A DNA stretch of 64,000 nt, taken from assembly GCF_920984665.1 (NCBI RefSeq), contig NZ_CAKLBP010000004.1, forward strand, positions 361,829 to 425,828. Direction: 5' to 3'. The notes beneath the pieces were generated by a model. It searched no databases, was not told the origin of the DNA, and saw only the letters and a list, made by a program, of their open reading frames with translations. The position numbers and the translations under genes are program-made. This DNA is from Pedobacter sp. Leaf170. Lineage in GTDB: Bacteria > Bacteroidota > Bacteroidia > Sphingobacteriales > Sphingobacteriaceae. Below, one piece after another: positions 9,020 to 18,370 of the stretch (positions are counted from its first letter, which is position 1; every line of letters begins with the position of its first letter).

Positions 9020-12000
9020 TTAAAGCGTAAAGTTTATACCAAAAATAAATGCTCTGCTGCGAGGATATGCAGAATAATCTACACCAGGGGTTGTTCCATT
9101 GGCACGGCGAGTATTTACTTCCGGATCGTAACCAGAATAATTTGTAAATACAGCAAGGTTATTAACGGTTGCATAAAAACGCATTCTGTTTATTTTGATT
9201 CGTTTTAAAAGCTCGCTTGGCATAGTATAGCCCAAGGTTATGTTGTTAATTCTCAAAAAAGAACCATCTTCAACTGCGTAAGAATTTACGAAGAAAGAAC
9301 TGTTACTGGTTAGTGGGCTCCAAAGCGTAGCATTTGCATTAAGTGCAGCCAATTCCGTAGGGTCGGTTACCACCACACCCTGGTCGTTTACATTTCTCCA
9401 GCGGCCATTCATAACAGCCAATAGATTACTGTTTGGCGTATAACCACTTGTAAACTCTAGCTTGTTTGCATTTAAAATATCGTTACCAACCTGGAAATTT
9501 ACAAATACGTTTAAATCCCAGTTTTTGTAAGTAAAGGATTGATTAAAACCACCTGTAAATTTTGGATTTGCATCTCCAATAATTGTTCTATCATTCGTAA
9601 TATCAACAATTCCATCACCATTTAAATCTTTAAATTTGATTACACCCGGTTTTGGCGTTAGTGAGGTTACACTCGAGTTATTTGGTACACCTGTTTTTAA
9701 TGTATAAACACCATTTGCGTAGTTAAAATCTTCAATTTTATAAAAACCATCATTCACTAAGCCATACATTTTACCAACGGCCTGCCCTACTGCAACCTGG
9801 TAATCTGCCGGAACATTTGTTCCAGCCCAACCAGAATTTATTAAGAAAGCTTTTTGGTATTCACCCAAACTCTCCACTCTGTTTTTGTTGAAGGAAATGT
9901 TAAAATTAGTTGCCCAAGAGAAGTTTTTAGTTTGTATTGGTGTTCCGTTGATTTGAAACTCTATACCCTTATTACTTGTAGAGCCGATGTTTTGAAGTTG
10001 AAAAGCATAACCGCTTGTTGATGGAAATGGATTATTTACTAAAAGACCTCTGGTTTTATTGCTGTAAACATCAAGTGAAAATTGTAACCTGTTGTTTAAA
10101 AAACCTGCATCTAAACCAATATTTCTAGAGATTGTAGTTTCCCATTTCAGATTAGGGTTTGAAAGTTCTGGTGCAACCAGTGCCGTTACCAAAGTATTGT
10201 TTATATCGTAAAAAGCTGTAGGCCTGAATTGAGTTGTATATAAGAAATCGGCAATGCGGTTATTCCCTGCCTCTCCATAACTTACTCTCAACTTCAAATC
10301 ATTCATACGGATGGAAGTTTTAAAGCTTTCCATAAATTTCTCATCCGAAATTCTCCAGGCAATTGAACCTGACGGGAAATAACCCCACTTATTGCCTTCA
10401 GCAAATTTCGAAGAACCATCTGCCCTCATACTTAAGGTTAAAAGGTATTTTTTATCGAATGAATAATTTAACCTGCTAAAAACGGAAAACAATCTTGCAG
10501 TTAAATCGCTTGATGTAGCTGCACCAGCCGGCGTTGTTCCTAAAGCCATGTTTGATAAGGCTCGCTCGGCGGTTATCCCGATAGGAAATAACCTGTTTTC
10601 TGTAAAGTAAGCTTGCACTTTATCTTGATAAAGCTCCTGACCGATTAAGGCATCGATGCTATGGCGTTTACTAAATTCGCTTTTAGAACCTGAGTTTGTA
10701 TAAGAAATTACGTTTGAGTTGTTAATCGTTTGTCTGTTAGAGGTTCCGATAGAAGCAATTGGCTGAGATGAGCCAACCAGTCTTGATTCGTTTGTGATGA
10801 TATCGTTAAATATATTAGTACGGCTGTTGCTAAAATCAACACCCAATGTACTTTTAAAAGATATACCCTTATAAATTGTGTAATTAAAATAACCGTTAAA
10901 GTTGGTTACGTTCGTAAATACCTTTTTGTATTCTGCATCATTCAATAATAATGGATTTACCAAAGAAAGGCTATTTCCATTTGTTTCACTGGCATAATCA
11001 GGATCATAAGCATAAACATCCTGACCTTTAACCAATAATGGCCTGTATTTAACCGCCTGGCGTAATCTGTTAAGCGATGAAGAACCCTCGCTACTTGTGC
11101 CTGCACCATTAACAACGGTGTTATTGTATCTTACATTAAAACCAACTTTAAGCTTGTTATTAAACTTATGGTCGAATTTAAAATTGATAAGCTTTCTATC
11201 GAAATTTGAAGCAAGCATTACACCGTCTTCAGTATTTGAAGTTACACTTAAATTAAACGTAGATTTTGCATCACCACCTGTTACACCAACATTGTGCGTT
11301 TGCATTAATGCATTTCTGCCAAATAATTCTTCTTGCCAATCTACAAATGGCGAACTTTTAAAACTCTCTAAATCGCCAAAAGTTCCATAATAACCTGCGT
11401 ATAAACTTTCACTGGTTGCGTTTCCGCGACTTGCCTCGTACTGATACTTAACAAAATCATAAGGATTCATTACTTCAAGCTTATTTGCTAATTGTCTGAT
11501 ACCCACCAAACCGTTATAAGTAATGGTAGTCTTCATCTCTCTGCCGCCTTTTGTTGTGATTAAAACCACACCATTGGCACCACGGGAACCATAAATTGCT
11601 GTCGCAGATGCATCTTTTAAAACATCTATACTTTCAATATCTTGAGGTGATAAAACAGATAAAGCATTTTCTACCTGAATACCATCAACCACATATAGCG
11701 GTGTATTATCTTGCGTAATCGAACCGCCACCACGCACCCTTATTTGTGCGCTTGCATTTGGCGTTCCTTCTGAAACTGTAATCTGCACACCTGCCAAACG
11801 ACCAGCAATTGATTCTGCCAGAGAATTATTAGGAATATCTTTTAATTGTTTTGCCCCTACTGATGAAACTGAACCGGTTAAATCTCGGCGATTAACCGTT
11901 GCATAGCCGATGGCCACAACTTCATCTAATTCTGTAGCGTTTGATTCCAGACTGATTTTTAAATTCGTTTGGCTACCAACCGTAACTTCTTTGCTTTTAT

Positions 12001-12226
12001 AACCTATATAATTAAAAACCAACGTAGCTCCGGTATTTACGGCTATAGAAAACCGCCCGTTGTTATCGGTTTGTGTACCGGTTTTGGTTCCTTTAATTAA
12101 AACGCTTACGCCTGGGATGGTTTCACCTCCTGCTTCGGTTACTGTGCCCGAAACCGTTTTGGTTTGCCCAAGCGCAGTGCTGAAATAAAAAGCGAATACA
12201 CTAAAAAAGAGTAAAATTCTGCTCAT
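9020..12226 (-). CDS. susC: SusC/RagA family TonB-linked outer membrane transporter
   Basis: TonB-dependent channel for oligosaccharide import. After a signal peptide ending near STALGQ come a carboxypeptidase-regulatory-like domain (GTVTEAGGETIPGVSVLIKG), a plug domain with the SusC signatures LAGVQI, VDGI and ASATAIYGSRGANGVVLITT, and a long beta-barrel ending in an aromatic-rich strand (AFIFGINFTL). The open frame extends to 12268; the ATG at 12226 is chosen because MSRILLFFSVFAFYF is a compact signal peptide. The divergent LacI regulator at 12487 is the likely controller. The ligand is probably a pectic oligosaccharide, inferred from context. Confidence 0.95.
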   Translation of the reverse strand: MSRILLFFSVFAFYFSTALGQTKTVSGTVTEAGGETIPGVSVLIKGTKTGTQTDNNGRFSIAVNTGATLVFNYIGYKSKEVTVGSQTNLKISLESNATELDEVVAIGYATVNRRDLTGSVSSVGAKQLKDIPNNSLAESIAGRLAGVQITVSEGTPNASAQIRVRGGGSITQDNTPLYVVDGIQVENALSVLSPQDIESIDVLKDASATAIYGSRGANGVVLITTKGGREMKTTITYNGLVGIRQLANKLEVMNPYDFVKYQYEASRGNATSESLYAGYYGTFGDLESFKSSPFVDWQEELFGRNALMQTHNVGVTGGDAKSTFNLSVTSNTEDGVMLASNFDRKLINFKFDHKFNNKLKVGFNVRYNNTVVNGAGTSSEGSSSLNRLRQAVKYRPLLVKGQDVYAYDPDYASETNGNSLSLVNPLLLNDAEYKKVFTNVTNFNGYFNYTIYKGISFKSTLGVDFSNSRTNIFNDIITNESRLVGSSQPIASIGTSNRQTINNSNVISYTNSGSKSEFSKRHSIDALIGQELYQDKVQAYFTENRLFPIGITAERALSNMALGTTPAGAATSSDLTARLFSVFSRLNYSFDKKYLLTLSMRADGSSKFAEGNKWGYFPSGSIAWRISDEKFMESFKTSIRMNDLKLRVSYGEAGNNRIADFLYTTQFRPTAFYDINNTLVTALVAPELSNPNLKWETTISRNIGLDAGFLNNRLQFSLDVYSNKTRGLLVNNPFPSTSGYAFQLQNIGSTSNKGIEFQINGTPIQTKNFSWATNFNISFNKNRVESLGEYQKAFLINSGWAGTNVPADYQVAVGQAVGKMYGLVNDGFYKIEDFNYANGVYTLKTGVPNNSSVTSLTPKPGVIKFKDLNGDGIVDITNDRTIIGDANPKFTGGFNQSFTYKNWDLNVFVNFQVGNDILNANKLEFTSGYTPNSNLLAVMNGRWRNVNDQGVVVTDPTELAALNANATLWSPLTSNSSFFVNSYAVEDGSFLRINNITLGYTMPSELLKRIKINRMRFYATVNNLAVFTNYSGYDPEVNTRRANGTTPGVDYSAYPRSRAFIFGINFTL

Positions 12227-12385
12227 AACTGTTAATTGTTTGATATTTGGTTTTTTTAGAATGTGCAACTGCTTGCTTATAGAATATTATTTTTAGTTGT
12301 AGAAATATTCTTAGTTAATATTTGGTTGTATGGTGTAACAATTTTACAAACTAAAAATGGCTTGAAACCAGTTTTAGCCAAAAAA

Positions 12386-12422
12386 GTGTGCAATCGTTCC
12401 CAAAAACGTAGTTTTAACGTTT
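12386..12422. promoter_or_regulatory. Candidate LacI-family operator region
   Basis: The spacer between divergent susC and the LacI gene holds a half-palindrome GTGTGCAATCGTTCCC (12386-12401) and an inverted repeat AAACGT-N7-ACGTTT (12404-12422). LacI-family operators are usually CG-centred palindromes of similar size. No confident -7 box for susC was found. Assignment is by location and symmetry only. Confidence 0.4.
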
Positions 12423-12486
12423 ATAAAAAATAGACTTGAAATGCCTAAAAGAGATATTTTTTGTAACTTGTGAGCAAGTATAAGAG

Positions 12487-13521
12487 ATGAGATTTGAAAC
12501 TTCAACTATAAAAGATATTGCCAAAGCTTTAGGATTATCTACTTCTACAGTTTCAAGAGCTTTGAGAGATCGCTACGAAATTAGCGAAGAAACCAAAAAA
12601 GTAGTTTTAGCATACGCCGAGAAAGTAAATTACCGTGCCAACCCAATTGCCAGAAGCTTAAAAGAAAGAAGGAGTTATTCAATAGGCATTATTGTAAGTG
12701 AAATTGCCAATAACTTTTTTTCTCAGGTGATAAATGGAATGGAATCCATCGCTTACGCAAGGGATTATCATGTTATAATAGCACAAAGCCACGAATCCTC
12801 CAAACAGGAAAAACTTAACGTAGAGCATCTGGCATCTCGTTCGATTGATGGTTTGCTTATTGCCTTATCATCAGAAACCCAAGATATCAGTTACCTTAAA
12901 GATTTATATCAAAAAGGATTGCCCATTGTGTTTTTTGATAGAGTACCCGATAATTTTGAAACACACAAAGTGATTGCAAACAATTTTAAAGGCTCTTTTG
13001 ATGCAACGGAACATTTGATTTTATCTGGCAAAAGAACAATAGCACACTTAACCAATTCTGAAACCCTATCCATTACAAAAGAACGTTTGGCTGGTTACAA
13101 AGCTGCTCTCGCCAAATATCATATCAATTTTAATCCAGAACTGGTAAAATATTGCCAGCATGGAGGCATGCATAGTGCCGAGTTAGAAGATGCAGTAAAA
13201 GAACTTTTGCCCTTTAAACCTGATGGTATTTTTATTTCGAGCGATAGGTTAACCACTGGTTGTATTATGGCTTTAAAGAAAAGCAGCCCTGAAGTTGCAC
13301 ATAAAATCGCGATAGCGGGCTTTACAAACTCAAGCCTGGTCGATTTATTTAGTCCTTCTTTAACTTCGGTTAAACAACCAGCCTTTGAAATGGGGCAAGT
13401 TGCCACAGAATTGCTTATCTCAATGATTGAAGCAAAAAGACCAATTACCGAATTTGAAACTAAAGTATTGGATACAGAGCTTGTAAGGATGCAGAAAAAC
13501 GTTGGAAATCCATTTCTATAG
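12487..13521 (+). CDS. LacI family transcriptional regulator
   Basis: DNA-binding repressor or activator, 344 residues. The N-terminal helix-turn-helix is TIKDIAKALGLSTSTVSRAL (residues 7-26), and the hinge-helix region follows as NYRANPIARSLK. A periplasmic-binding-protein-like ligand domain begins at SIGIIVSEIANNFFS and runs to the end. Divergent orientation from susC, with a symmetric site in the spacer, suggests it controls the pectin/uronate locus in response to a sugar or KDG-like ligand. The ligand is unknown. Length is standard for the family. Confidence 0.93.
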   Translation: MRFETSTIKDIAKALGLSTSTVSRALRDRYEISEETKKVVLAYAEKVNYRANPIARSLKERRSYSIGIIVSEIANNFFSQVINGMESIAYARDYHVIIAQSHESSKQEKLNVEHLASRSIDGLLIALSSETQDISYLKDLYQKGLPIVFFDRVPDNFETHKVIANNFKGSFDATEHLILSGKRTIAHLTNSETLSITKERLAGYKAALAKYHINFNPELVKYCQHGGMHSAELEDAVKELLPFKPDGIFISSDRLTTGCIMALKKSSPEVAHKIAIAGFTNSSLVDLFSPSLTSVKQPAFEMGQVATELLISMIEAKRPITEFETKVLDTELVRMQKNVGNPFL

Positions 13522-13573
13522 ACTTCATTTACAAAAGCACAATTAATTATTTAAAGCCTAAATCTCTTTTACT

Positions 13574-13581
13574 TACCTTTG
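13574..13581 (+). promoter_or_regulatory. Bacteroidetes -7 box TACCTTTG for rlmI
   Basis: Matches the Bacteroidetes housekeeping -7 consensus TAnnTTTG and ends just 4 bases before the rlmI ATG at 13586. If it is used, the transcript would be nearly or fully leaderless. No clear -33 TTTG is seen at the expected distance. Confidence 0.55.
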
Positions 13582-13585
13582 CGCC

Positions 13586-14770
13586 ATGGTAGAAATCATT
13601 TTAAAAAGGGGAAAAGAGAAGGCAGCAATTCAAAGGCATCCATGGATATTTTCGGGTGCTTTGGAAAAAGTAAAGGGTAAACCAGAAAATGGAGAAGTTG
13701 TAAAAGTTATTGCTTTTGATGATGAGTTTTTAGGCTATGGCTACTACAACAGCAATTCTCGTGTGGCTGTTCGCCTTTTGGAATGGGATGAAAACCAAAC
13801 AATAGATACAAAATGGTATGAAAACCGTTTAAAACAAGCTATCGCTTCACGCCAGTTTATTTTAAATGATGAAACAAATACATGCCGCTTAGTATTTAGC
13901 GAAGCTGATTTTTTGCCCGGCCTCATCGTAGATAAATACGCAGATTTTCTTTCCTTGCAGATATTAAGCTCAGGCATTGAAAGCGTTAAAAATGATATCG
14001 TTGAAATTTTAAAAGCAGAACTTAATCCGAAAGGAATTTTTGATAAAAGTGATGCCATAGCCCGCGGACATGAAGGTTTAGCCATTGAAAATGGTTTGCT
14101 TTGGGGAGAAAATCCACCTGAATTTTTAGAAGTAAAAGAGAATGGAATTGCTTACCATATCAATATTGCAGAAGGACAAAAATCGGGCTTTTACTGCGAC
14201 CAGCGAGATAACAGAAGCATTTTGGCAAGCTATACAAATGGCAAGAAAGTATTAGATTGCTTTAGTTACAGTGGTGGTTTTACTTTAAATAGCCTTGCGA
14301 AAAACGCCAAAAGCGTTACCAGTGTTGATAGTTCTGCTTTAGCCATCGAAACCTTAAAACAAAATATTACCTTAAATAATTTTGATGCGGAGAAGGTTAC
14401 AACTATACAATCTGACGTTAATAAACAATTGAGAGTCTTTAAAGATAGCGGAGAACTTTTTGATGTTATTGTTTTAGACCCACCAAAATATGCGCCTTCT
14501 CGTTCGGCGATGGATAGAGCGGCAAGGGCTTATAAAGATTTAAATCGTTTAGGCATGTTGCTTTTAGAAAAAGGTGGTTTACTGGCTACTTTTTCTTGCT
14601 CAGGAGCGATTGATATAGAAACCTTTAAACAAATTATTGCCTGGGCAGCGCTTGATGCCGGCAAAGAAGTTCAAATCATTAAACAATTTTGCCAGCCTGA
14701 AGATCATCCGGTTCGTATTTCTTTCTCTGAAGGAGAATATTTAAAAGGGTTATTGCTCAGGGTTTTGTAA
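13586..14770 (+). CDS. rlmI: 23S rRNA (cytosine1962-C5)-methyltransferase
   Basis: SAM-dependent rRNA methyltransferase of the RlmI family, 394 residues. The N-terminal PUA domain contains RHPWIFSGALEKVKG (residues 13-27). The Rossmann methyltransferase domain has motif I LDCFSYSGGFTLNS, the acidic SVDSS after strand 2, and the catalytic-loop motif VLDPPKYAPSR, with a C-terminal FSCSGAI. Length and domain order are typical. The gene stands alone on the plus strand with a promoter-like TACCTTTG box 4 bases before the ATG and a hairpin repeat just after the stop. Confidence 0.9.
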   Translation: MVEIILKRGKEKAAIQRHPWIFSGALEKVKGKPENGEVVKVIAFDDEFLGYGYYNSNSRVAVRLLEWDENQTIDTKWYENRLKQAIASRQFILNDETNTCRLVFSEADFLPGLIVDKYADFLSLQILSSGIESVKNDIVEILKAELNPKGIFDKSDAIARGHEGLAIENGLLWGENPPEFLEVKENGIAYHINIAEGQKSGFYCDQRDNRSILASYTNGKKVLDCFSYSGGFTLNSLAKNAKSVTSVDSSALAIETLKQNITLNNFDAEKVTTIQSDVNKQLRVFKDSGELFDVIVLDPPKYAPSRSAMDRAARAYKDLNRLGMLLLEKGGLLATFSCSGAIDIETFKQIIAWAALDAGKEVQIIKQFCQPEDHPVRISFSEGEYLKGLLLRVL

Positions 14771-14778
14771 GAAAAAAT

Positions 14779-14836
14779 GCCACGGAAACACAGAACACAA
14801 GGAAAAAAATTCCGTGTTAATCCGTGTTTACGTGGC
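14779..14836. repeat. Imperfect palindrome between convergent genes
   Basis: GCCACGGAAACAC (14779-14791) and GTGTTTACGTGGC (14824-14836) are near inverse complements. A related half-element, TTCCGTGGCAA, occurs at 23960-23970. It lies between the convergent rlmI and the 82-residue membrane protein gene and may serve as a shared 3' end hairpin. Confidence 0.6.
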
Positions 14837-14847
14837 AAGTTAAATCT

Positions 14848-15096
14848 TTAAATCTTTTGTGAACTTTCAAGTTTTTCATATTCACCTTTCCAGGCATAAA
14901 AACCAAAAATCATAAGCCCCAGGCTAATTGGGAAAAATATAAAAAGTATAATTCCCCACTGCAACATGGTGTTTGTTCTTTCGATATCGCTATGCGCTAA
15001 GCCTACTTTATCAATTGCCTGAATAAATAAAAAAGTCATCGCAACCGGACCTAAAACCATCCAAATTAAACCTAAAAATTTCTTTAACCTATTCAT
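14848..15096 (-). CDS. Small two-helix membrane protein beside MHS transporter
   Basis: 82-residue protein with two predicted membrane helices: GLIWMVLGPVAMTFLFIQAI (about 9-28) and IILFIFFPISLGLMIFGFYA (about 49-68). A short polar loop separates them and the C-terminus is charged. It starts 12 bases after the stop of the upstream MFS gene on the same strand, so it is almost certainly cotranscribed. It may be a small accessory subunit of that transporter; this is an inference from proximity. Function unknown. Confidence 0.75.
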   Translation of the reverse strand: MNRLKKFLGLIWMVLGPVAMTFLFIQAIDKVGLAHSDIERTNTMLQWGIILFIFFPISLGLMIFGFYAWKGEYEKLESSQKI

Positions 15097-15108
15097 AAAA
15101 AATATTTT

Positions 15109-16632
15109 CTAATCGTTAATGTTTTCGTCTGCTTTGTTCGATAAATAAATTGTACCGATTATTAAACTTAAGGTTGCAATCCCGATAGGATACCACAGAC
15201 CAGAAAGTGGATTTGAGCCTGCAAAACTGGCAATTAATGTTGCAATAAATGGAACCAAACCACCAAACACCCCATTACCAATGTGGTATGGAAGCGACAT
15301 GGAAGTGTAGCGTATTTTAGTTGGGAAAAGTTCGACCAAAAAGGCTGCTATTGGGCCGTAAACCATGGTAACCAGCAATATTTGAAAGAAAATCAATCCT
15401 ACAAATTTCCAGAAAACAGGCGTTGGTAATACTTTATCTTTAACCAATTCTTTTGCTGGCAAAATTCCTTTGGTAACAGAGATGGTATCGGTTTGAACTC
15501 TTGTAAACTGCATACCATTTGCAAGTTTTACTCTGGTTTCCACCACACTTAAACTATCTCCAGAAGCTGAAAGAGGCGTAATTTTGCTATCGCTCGAAGT
15601 ACTAGAAAGCACAGGACTGTTAGCATAATTCTCAACACTCGTATCATTTAAAAACGTTTGGTAAATCGGTCGGTAAAAAATAATACCGAGTAACATTCCG
15701 CTCAGCATAATCCATTTCCGACCAACTTTATCGCTCCATGCTCCAAATATCACAAAGAAAGGTGTTGCAAAGGCTATTCCCCAAAGCAAAATATATCTCG
15801 AATCGTTAAAATCTAATTTACAGGTGTTTTCTAAAAATGATTGAGCGTAAAATTGTCCGGTGTACCAGATAACGCCCTGCCCCATGGTAGCCCCAAATAA
15901 TGCCAGCAAAACCATTTTAAAATTCGCCTTATTGTTAAAGCTTTCTTTTAGTGGATTTTTAGAAACCTTGCCTTCTGATTTAAGTTTAGAAAACATTGGC
16001 GATTCATGCATTTTCAGCCTGATGTAGATTGAAACAACCACTAACAAAATAGAAAGTAAAAAAGGAATGCGCCAACCCCAATCGCCAAAAACATCAGCGC
16101 CTAAAATATTTTTGGTAATTACGATTACGCCAAGCGATAAAAATAAACCCAATGTAGCGGTTGTTTGAATCCAGCTGGTAAAAAAGCCCCGCCTATTTTT
16201 TGGCGCATGCTCTGCTACGTAAGTTGCTGCTCCACCATATTCACCACCTAAAGCCAAGCCTTGAATAAGTCTTAAAATTAAAACCAAAATCGGGGCAGCA
16301 TAACCAATGGTTTTGTATGAAGGAATTAATCCGATTAGAAAGGTAGAACCGCCCATTAAAATGAGCGTGAGCAGAAAAGTATATTTCCTGCCAATTAAAT
16401 CGCCTAATCTGCCAAATACCAAAGCGCCAAAAGGACGAACAATAAAACCCGCAGCAAAAATTGCAAGCGTATTAATTAGCGCAGAAGCCCCGGCATCTTC
16501 AGGAAAAAGTTGATGCCCGATAATTACAGCCAGACTACCGAAAATATAGAAATCGTACCACTCAATTAATGTACCCAAAGATGAGGCACCAATAACTTTA
16601 AAAATGTTATTCTTCGGAAGTTCTTCACTCAT
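15109..16632 (-). CDS. MFS transporter, metabolite:H+ symporter (MHS) family
   Basis: 507-residue inner-membrane symporter. MHS signatures include LIEWYDFYIFG in helix 1, FGRLGDLIGRK in the loop between helices 2 and 3, and RLIQGLALGGEYGGAATYVAEHAP. Members of this family move dicarboxylates, proline/betaine or related organic acids; the substrate here cannot be read from sequence. It is longer than usual because of a polar Ser/Thr-rich insertion at about residues 323-403, between two helices in the C-terminal half. The downstream small membrane protein is 12 bases away. Confidence 0.88.
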   Translation of the reverse strand: MSEELPKNNIFKVIGASSLGTLIEWYDFYIFGSLAVIIGHQLFPEDAGASALINTLAIFAAGFIVRPFGALVFGRLGDLIGRKYTFLLTLILMGGSTFLIGLIPSYKTIGYAAPILVLILRLIQGLALGGEYGGAATYVAEHAPKNRRGFFTSWIQTTATLGLFLSLGVIVITKNILGADVFGDWGWRIPFLLSILLVVVSIYIRLKMHESPMFSKLKSEGKVSKNPLKESFNNKANFKMVLLALFGATMGQGVIWYTGQFYAQSFLENTCKLDFNDSRYILLWGIAFATPFFVIFGAWSDKVGRKWIMLSGMLLGIIFYRPIYQTFLNDTSVENYANSPVLSSTSSDSKITPLSASGDSLSVVETRVKLANGMQFTRVQTDTISVTKGILPAKELVKDKVLPTPVFWKFVGLIFFQILLVTMVYGPIAAFLVELFPTKIRYTSMSLPYHIGNGVFGGLVPFIATLIASFAGSNPLSGLWYPIGIATLSLIIGTIYLSNKADENIND

Positions 16633-16732
16633 AAATATGATATTTGGTTTTCTAAGATAATGATTTGCAGTTCAAAACAATATAATGTGCTTTAGCTTGA
16701 TTTAAATTGTTACAATTAAAACATTTCAGCTT

Positions 16733-16740
16733 TACTTTTG
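16733..16740 (+). promoter_or_regulatory. -7 box TACTTTTG upstream of bestrophin gene
   Basis: Matches TAnnTTTG, 25 bases before the ATG at 16766. A possible -33 TTG lies at 16707-16709 with a 23-base spacer, at the long end of the expected range. Confidence 0.5.
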
Positions 16741-16765
16741 TATTTTGATACGAAAAAATAAATTT

Positions 16766-17656
16766 ATGCTTTTAGTACAAAACATTAGGTTAACCAGAAT
16801 ATTAAGAAATACCTGGCAAGTTGATTTAATCATGATTGCATCTTGCAGCGTGGCTTACTTGGTTAGGGAGTACCTGATTGCGCATCATTTTGAAATCCCA
16901 TCGATAATACCAACTGTTTTAGGAACAGCCATTGCCTTTTTTATTGGTTTTAACAATAATCAAGCTTACGATAGATGGTGGGAAGCCAGAAAAGTTTGGG
17001 GCGCATTGGTTAACGATTCTCGCTCTTTTACCAGAAATTTAATTAATTATGCTGAAGACGATCAGGTTATTGTAAAAAGAATGATTTACAGGCACATTGC
17101 ATTTCTTTATGCATTGAAGGCTAACCTGAGGGATACAGTAGATGAAATTTATATTAAATATTTGGATGAAGCCGACATCGCCGAGATGGCAAAACACAAG
17201 AATACGCACAATGCGCTTCTAAATATTCAATCCAGAGATTTACAAAAATTATCAAAAGCTAATGCAATTGATGGTTTCAGATTTATAGAAATTAACGAAA
17301 TGCTTGTACGTTTTTCTGACTCGATGGGCATGAGCGAACGTATTAAAAATACGATTTTCCCAACTACTTATAACTATTTAACAAAGGTTTTTATCTGGTT
17401 ATTTGTTATGACCTTTACACTTGTTATCAGTCAATCGGCAGGTGTATATTCTATATTTTTAGGCTGGATGATTGGATTCGTTTTTGTATCAACCCAAATT
17501 AATGGTATGAGCCTGGTTAATCCATTCGAAAATAATTCGGCTGGTGTTCCTTTAAATTCTATTACCAGAACCATCGAAATTAATTTACTGCAAATGCTGG
17601 AAGAAAAAGAAATCCCTGAACCAATAAAACCAATTAACGAGGAATATATTCTTTAA
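16766..17656 (+). CDS. Bestrophin-family (UPF0187) membrane channel protein
   Basis: 296-residue protein of the bestrophin/RFP-TM family, predicted anion channel of the inner membrane. The hallmark YDRWWEARKVWGALVNDSRSF is split by the conserved bestrophin Arg-Trp-Trp-Glu core near residues 76-95. Helices occur near the N-terminus (LIMIASCSVAYLV, TVLGTAIAFFIGF) and at LFVMTFTLVIS. The reading frame extends to a TTG at 16745, but the ATG at 16766 fits the promoter box better and gives a normal N-terminus. Its stop overlaps by 4 bases the convergent Pr6Pr gene. Physiological role is unknown. Confidence 0.88.
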   Translation: MLLVQNIRLTRILRNTWQVDLIMIASCSVAYLVREYLIAHHFEIPSIIPTVLGTAIAFFIGFNNNQAYDRWWEARKVWGALVNDSRSFTRNLINYAEDDQVIVKRMIYRHIAFLYALKANLRDTVDEIYIKYLDEADIAEMAKHKNTHNALLNIQSRDLQKLSKANAIDGFRFIEINEMLVRFSDSMGMSERIKNTIFPTTYNYLTKVFIWLFVMTFTLVISQSAGVYSIFLGWMIGFVFVSTQINGMSLVNPFENNSAGVPLNSITRTIEINLLQMLEEKEIPEPIKPINEEYIL

Positions 17657-18282
17657 TTTTTGTGATTTAATCGCTTTGCGATAAACACAAATAACATGGA
17701 GAGTAGCCAGAAAACAATCATTATAATAAAAGTATTTAATAATGCCTTCGGGTAACCCAACTCTACTACATTGATAAAGGGATACGGATATTCGTTAATT
17801 ACGGAACCGCGGATAATAGTCATTACCACATAGCATAATGGGTAAATTAACCAGTTAAAAGTTTGTTGATATTTCAGCGCCGATTTTTCCACAAAAAACA
17901 CCCATAAGCCTAAAAACAATAATGGGTTTATTACATGCAAAAGTTCATCAGCTACTATACGCCAACCTTTTAATTGCACTAATCCACGAAGTGCAACATT
18001 ATAAATTAGCCCAACAACTAATATGTAAATGGTAATTGCGGTTATGGTTGAAGATTTTGAAAAAAATTTGCCTAAACTTTTACCATGAAATAATACTATT
18101 GATGTTAAACATATACCACATAATATATTTGTAAGTACTGTAAAATAAGATAGGAAAAGAGCTAACGTAGAAATGACATTGCCATTTTTAAGTCTTAAAC
18201 TTAAGTTAAATTGCAAACAGAGTGCAAACCAAATAACTATTGCGGCGATTAAGGCATAAATCTTTCCTGAGTGAGATTTCAT
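17653..18282 (-). CDS. Pr6Pr-type integral membrane protein
   Basis: 209-residue polytopic membrane protein with about six helices. Features of the Pr6Pr (FAR-17a/AIG1-like) group include the N-terminal ALIAAIVIWFALCLQFNLSL, the loop SYFTVLTNILCG, the helix HVINPLLFLGLWVFF, and YPLCYVVMTIIRG. The open frame runs to 18348, but the first 22 codons overlap a bidirectional terminator at 18316-18355, so the ATG at 18282 is chosen. No biochemical function is established for bacterial members. Confidence 0.78.
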   Translation of the reverse strand: MKSHSGKIYALIAAIVIWFALCLQFNLSLRLKNGNVISTLALFLSYFTVLTNILCGICLTSIVLFHGKSLGKFFSKSSTITAITIYILVVGLIYNVALRGLVQLKGWRIVADELLHVINPLLFLGLWVFFVEKSALKYQQTFNWLIYPLCYVVMTIIRGSVINEYPYPFINVVELGYPKALLNTFIIMIVFWLLSMLFVFIAKRLNHKN

Positions 18283-18315
18283 AAAATTGAGCGGGTGATT
18301 TAAAAATATTAAGGC

Positions 18316-18355
18316 AAAAAAAATGCCTACCCTAAACAAGGTAAGCATTTTTTTT
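18316..18355. terminator. Bidirectional intrinsic terminator after terC
   Basis: A stem of AAAAAAAATGC-ACC / GGT-GCATTTTTTTT with a 7-base loop and A/T tracts on both sides. It lies just downstream of terC on the minus strand and upstream of the Pr6Pr gene start. Confidence 0.8.
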
Positions 18356-18370
18356 AGCTTAAAACCAGCC

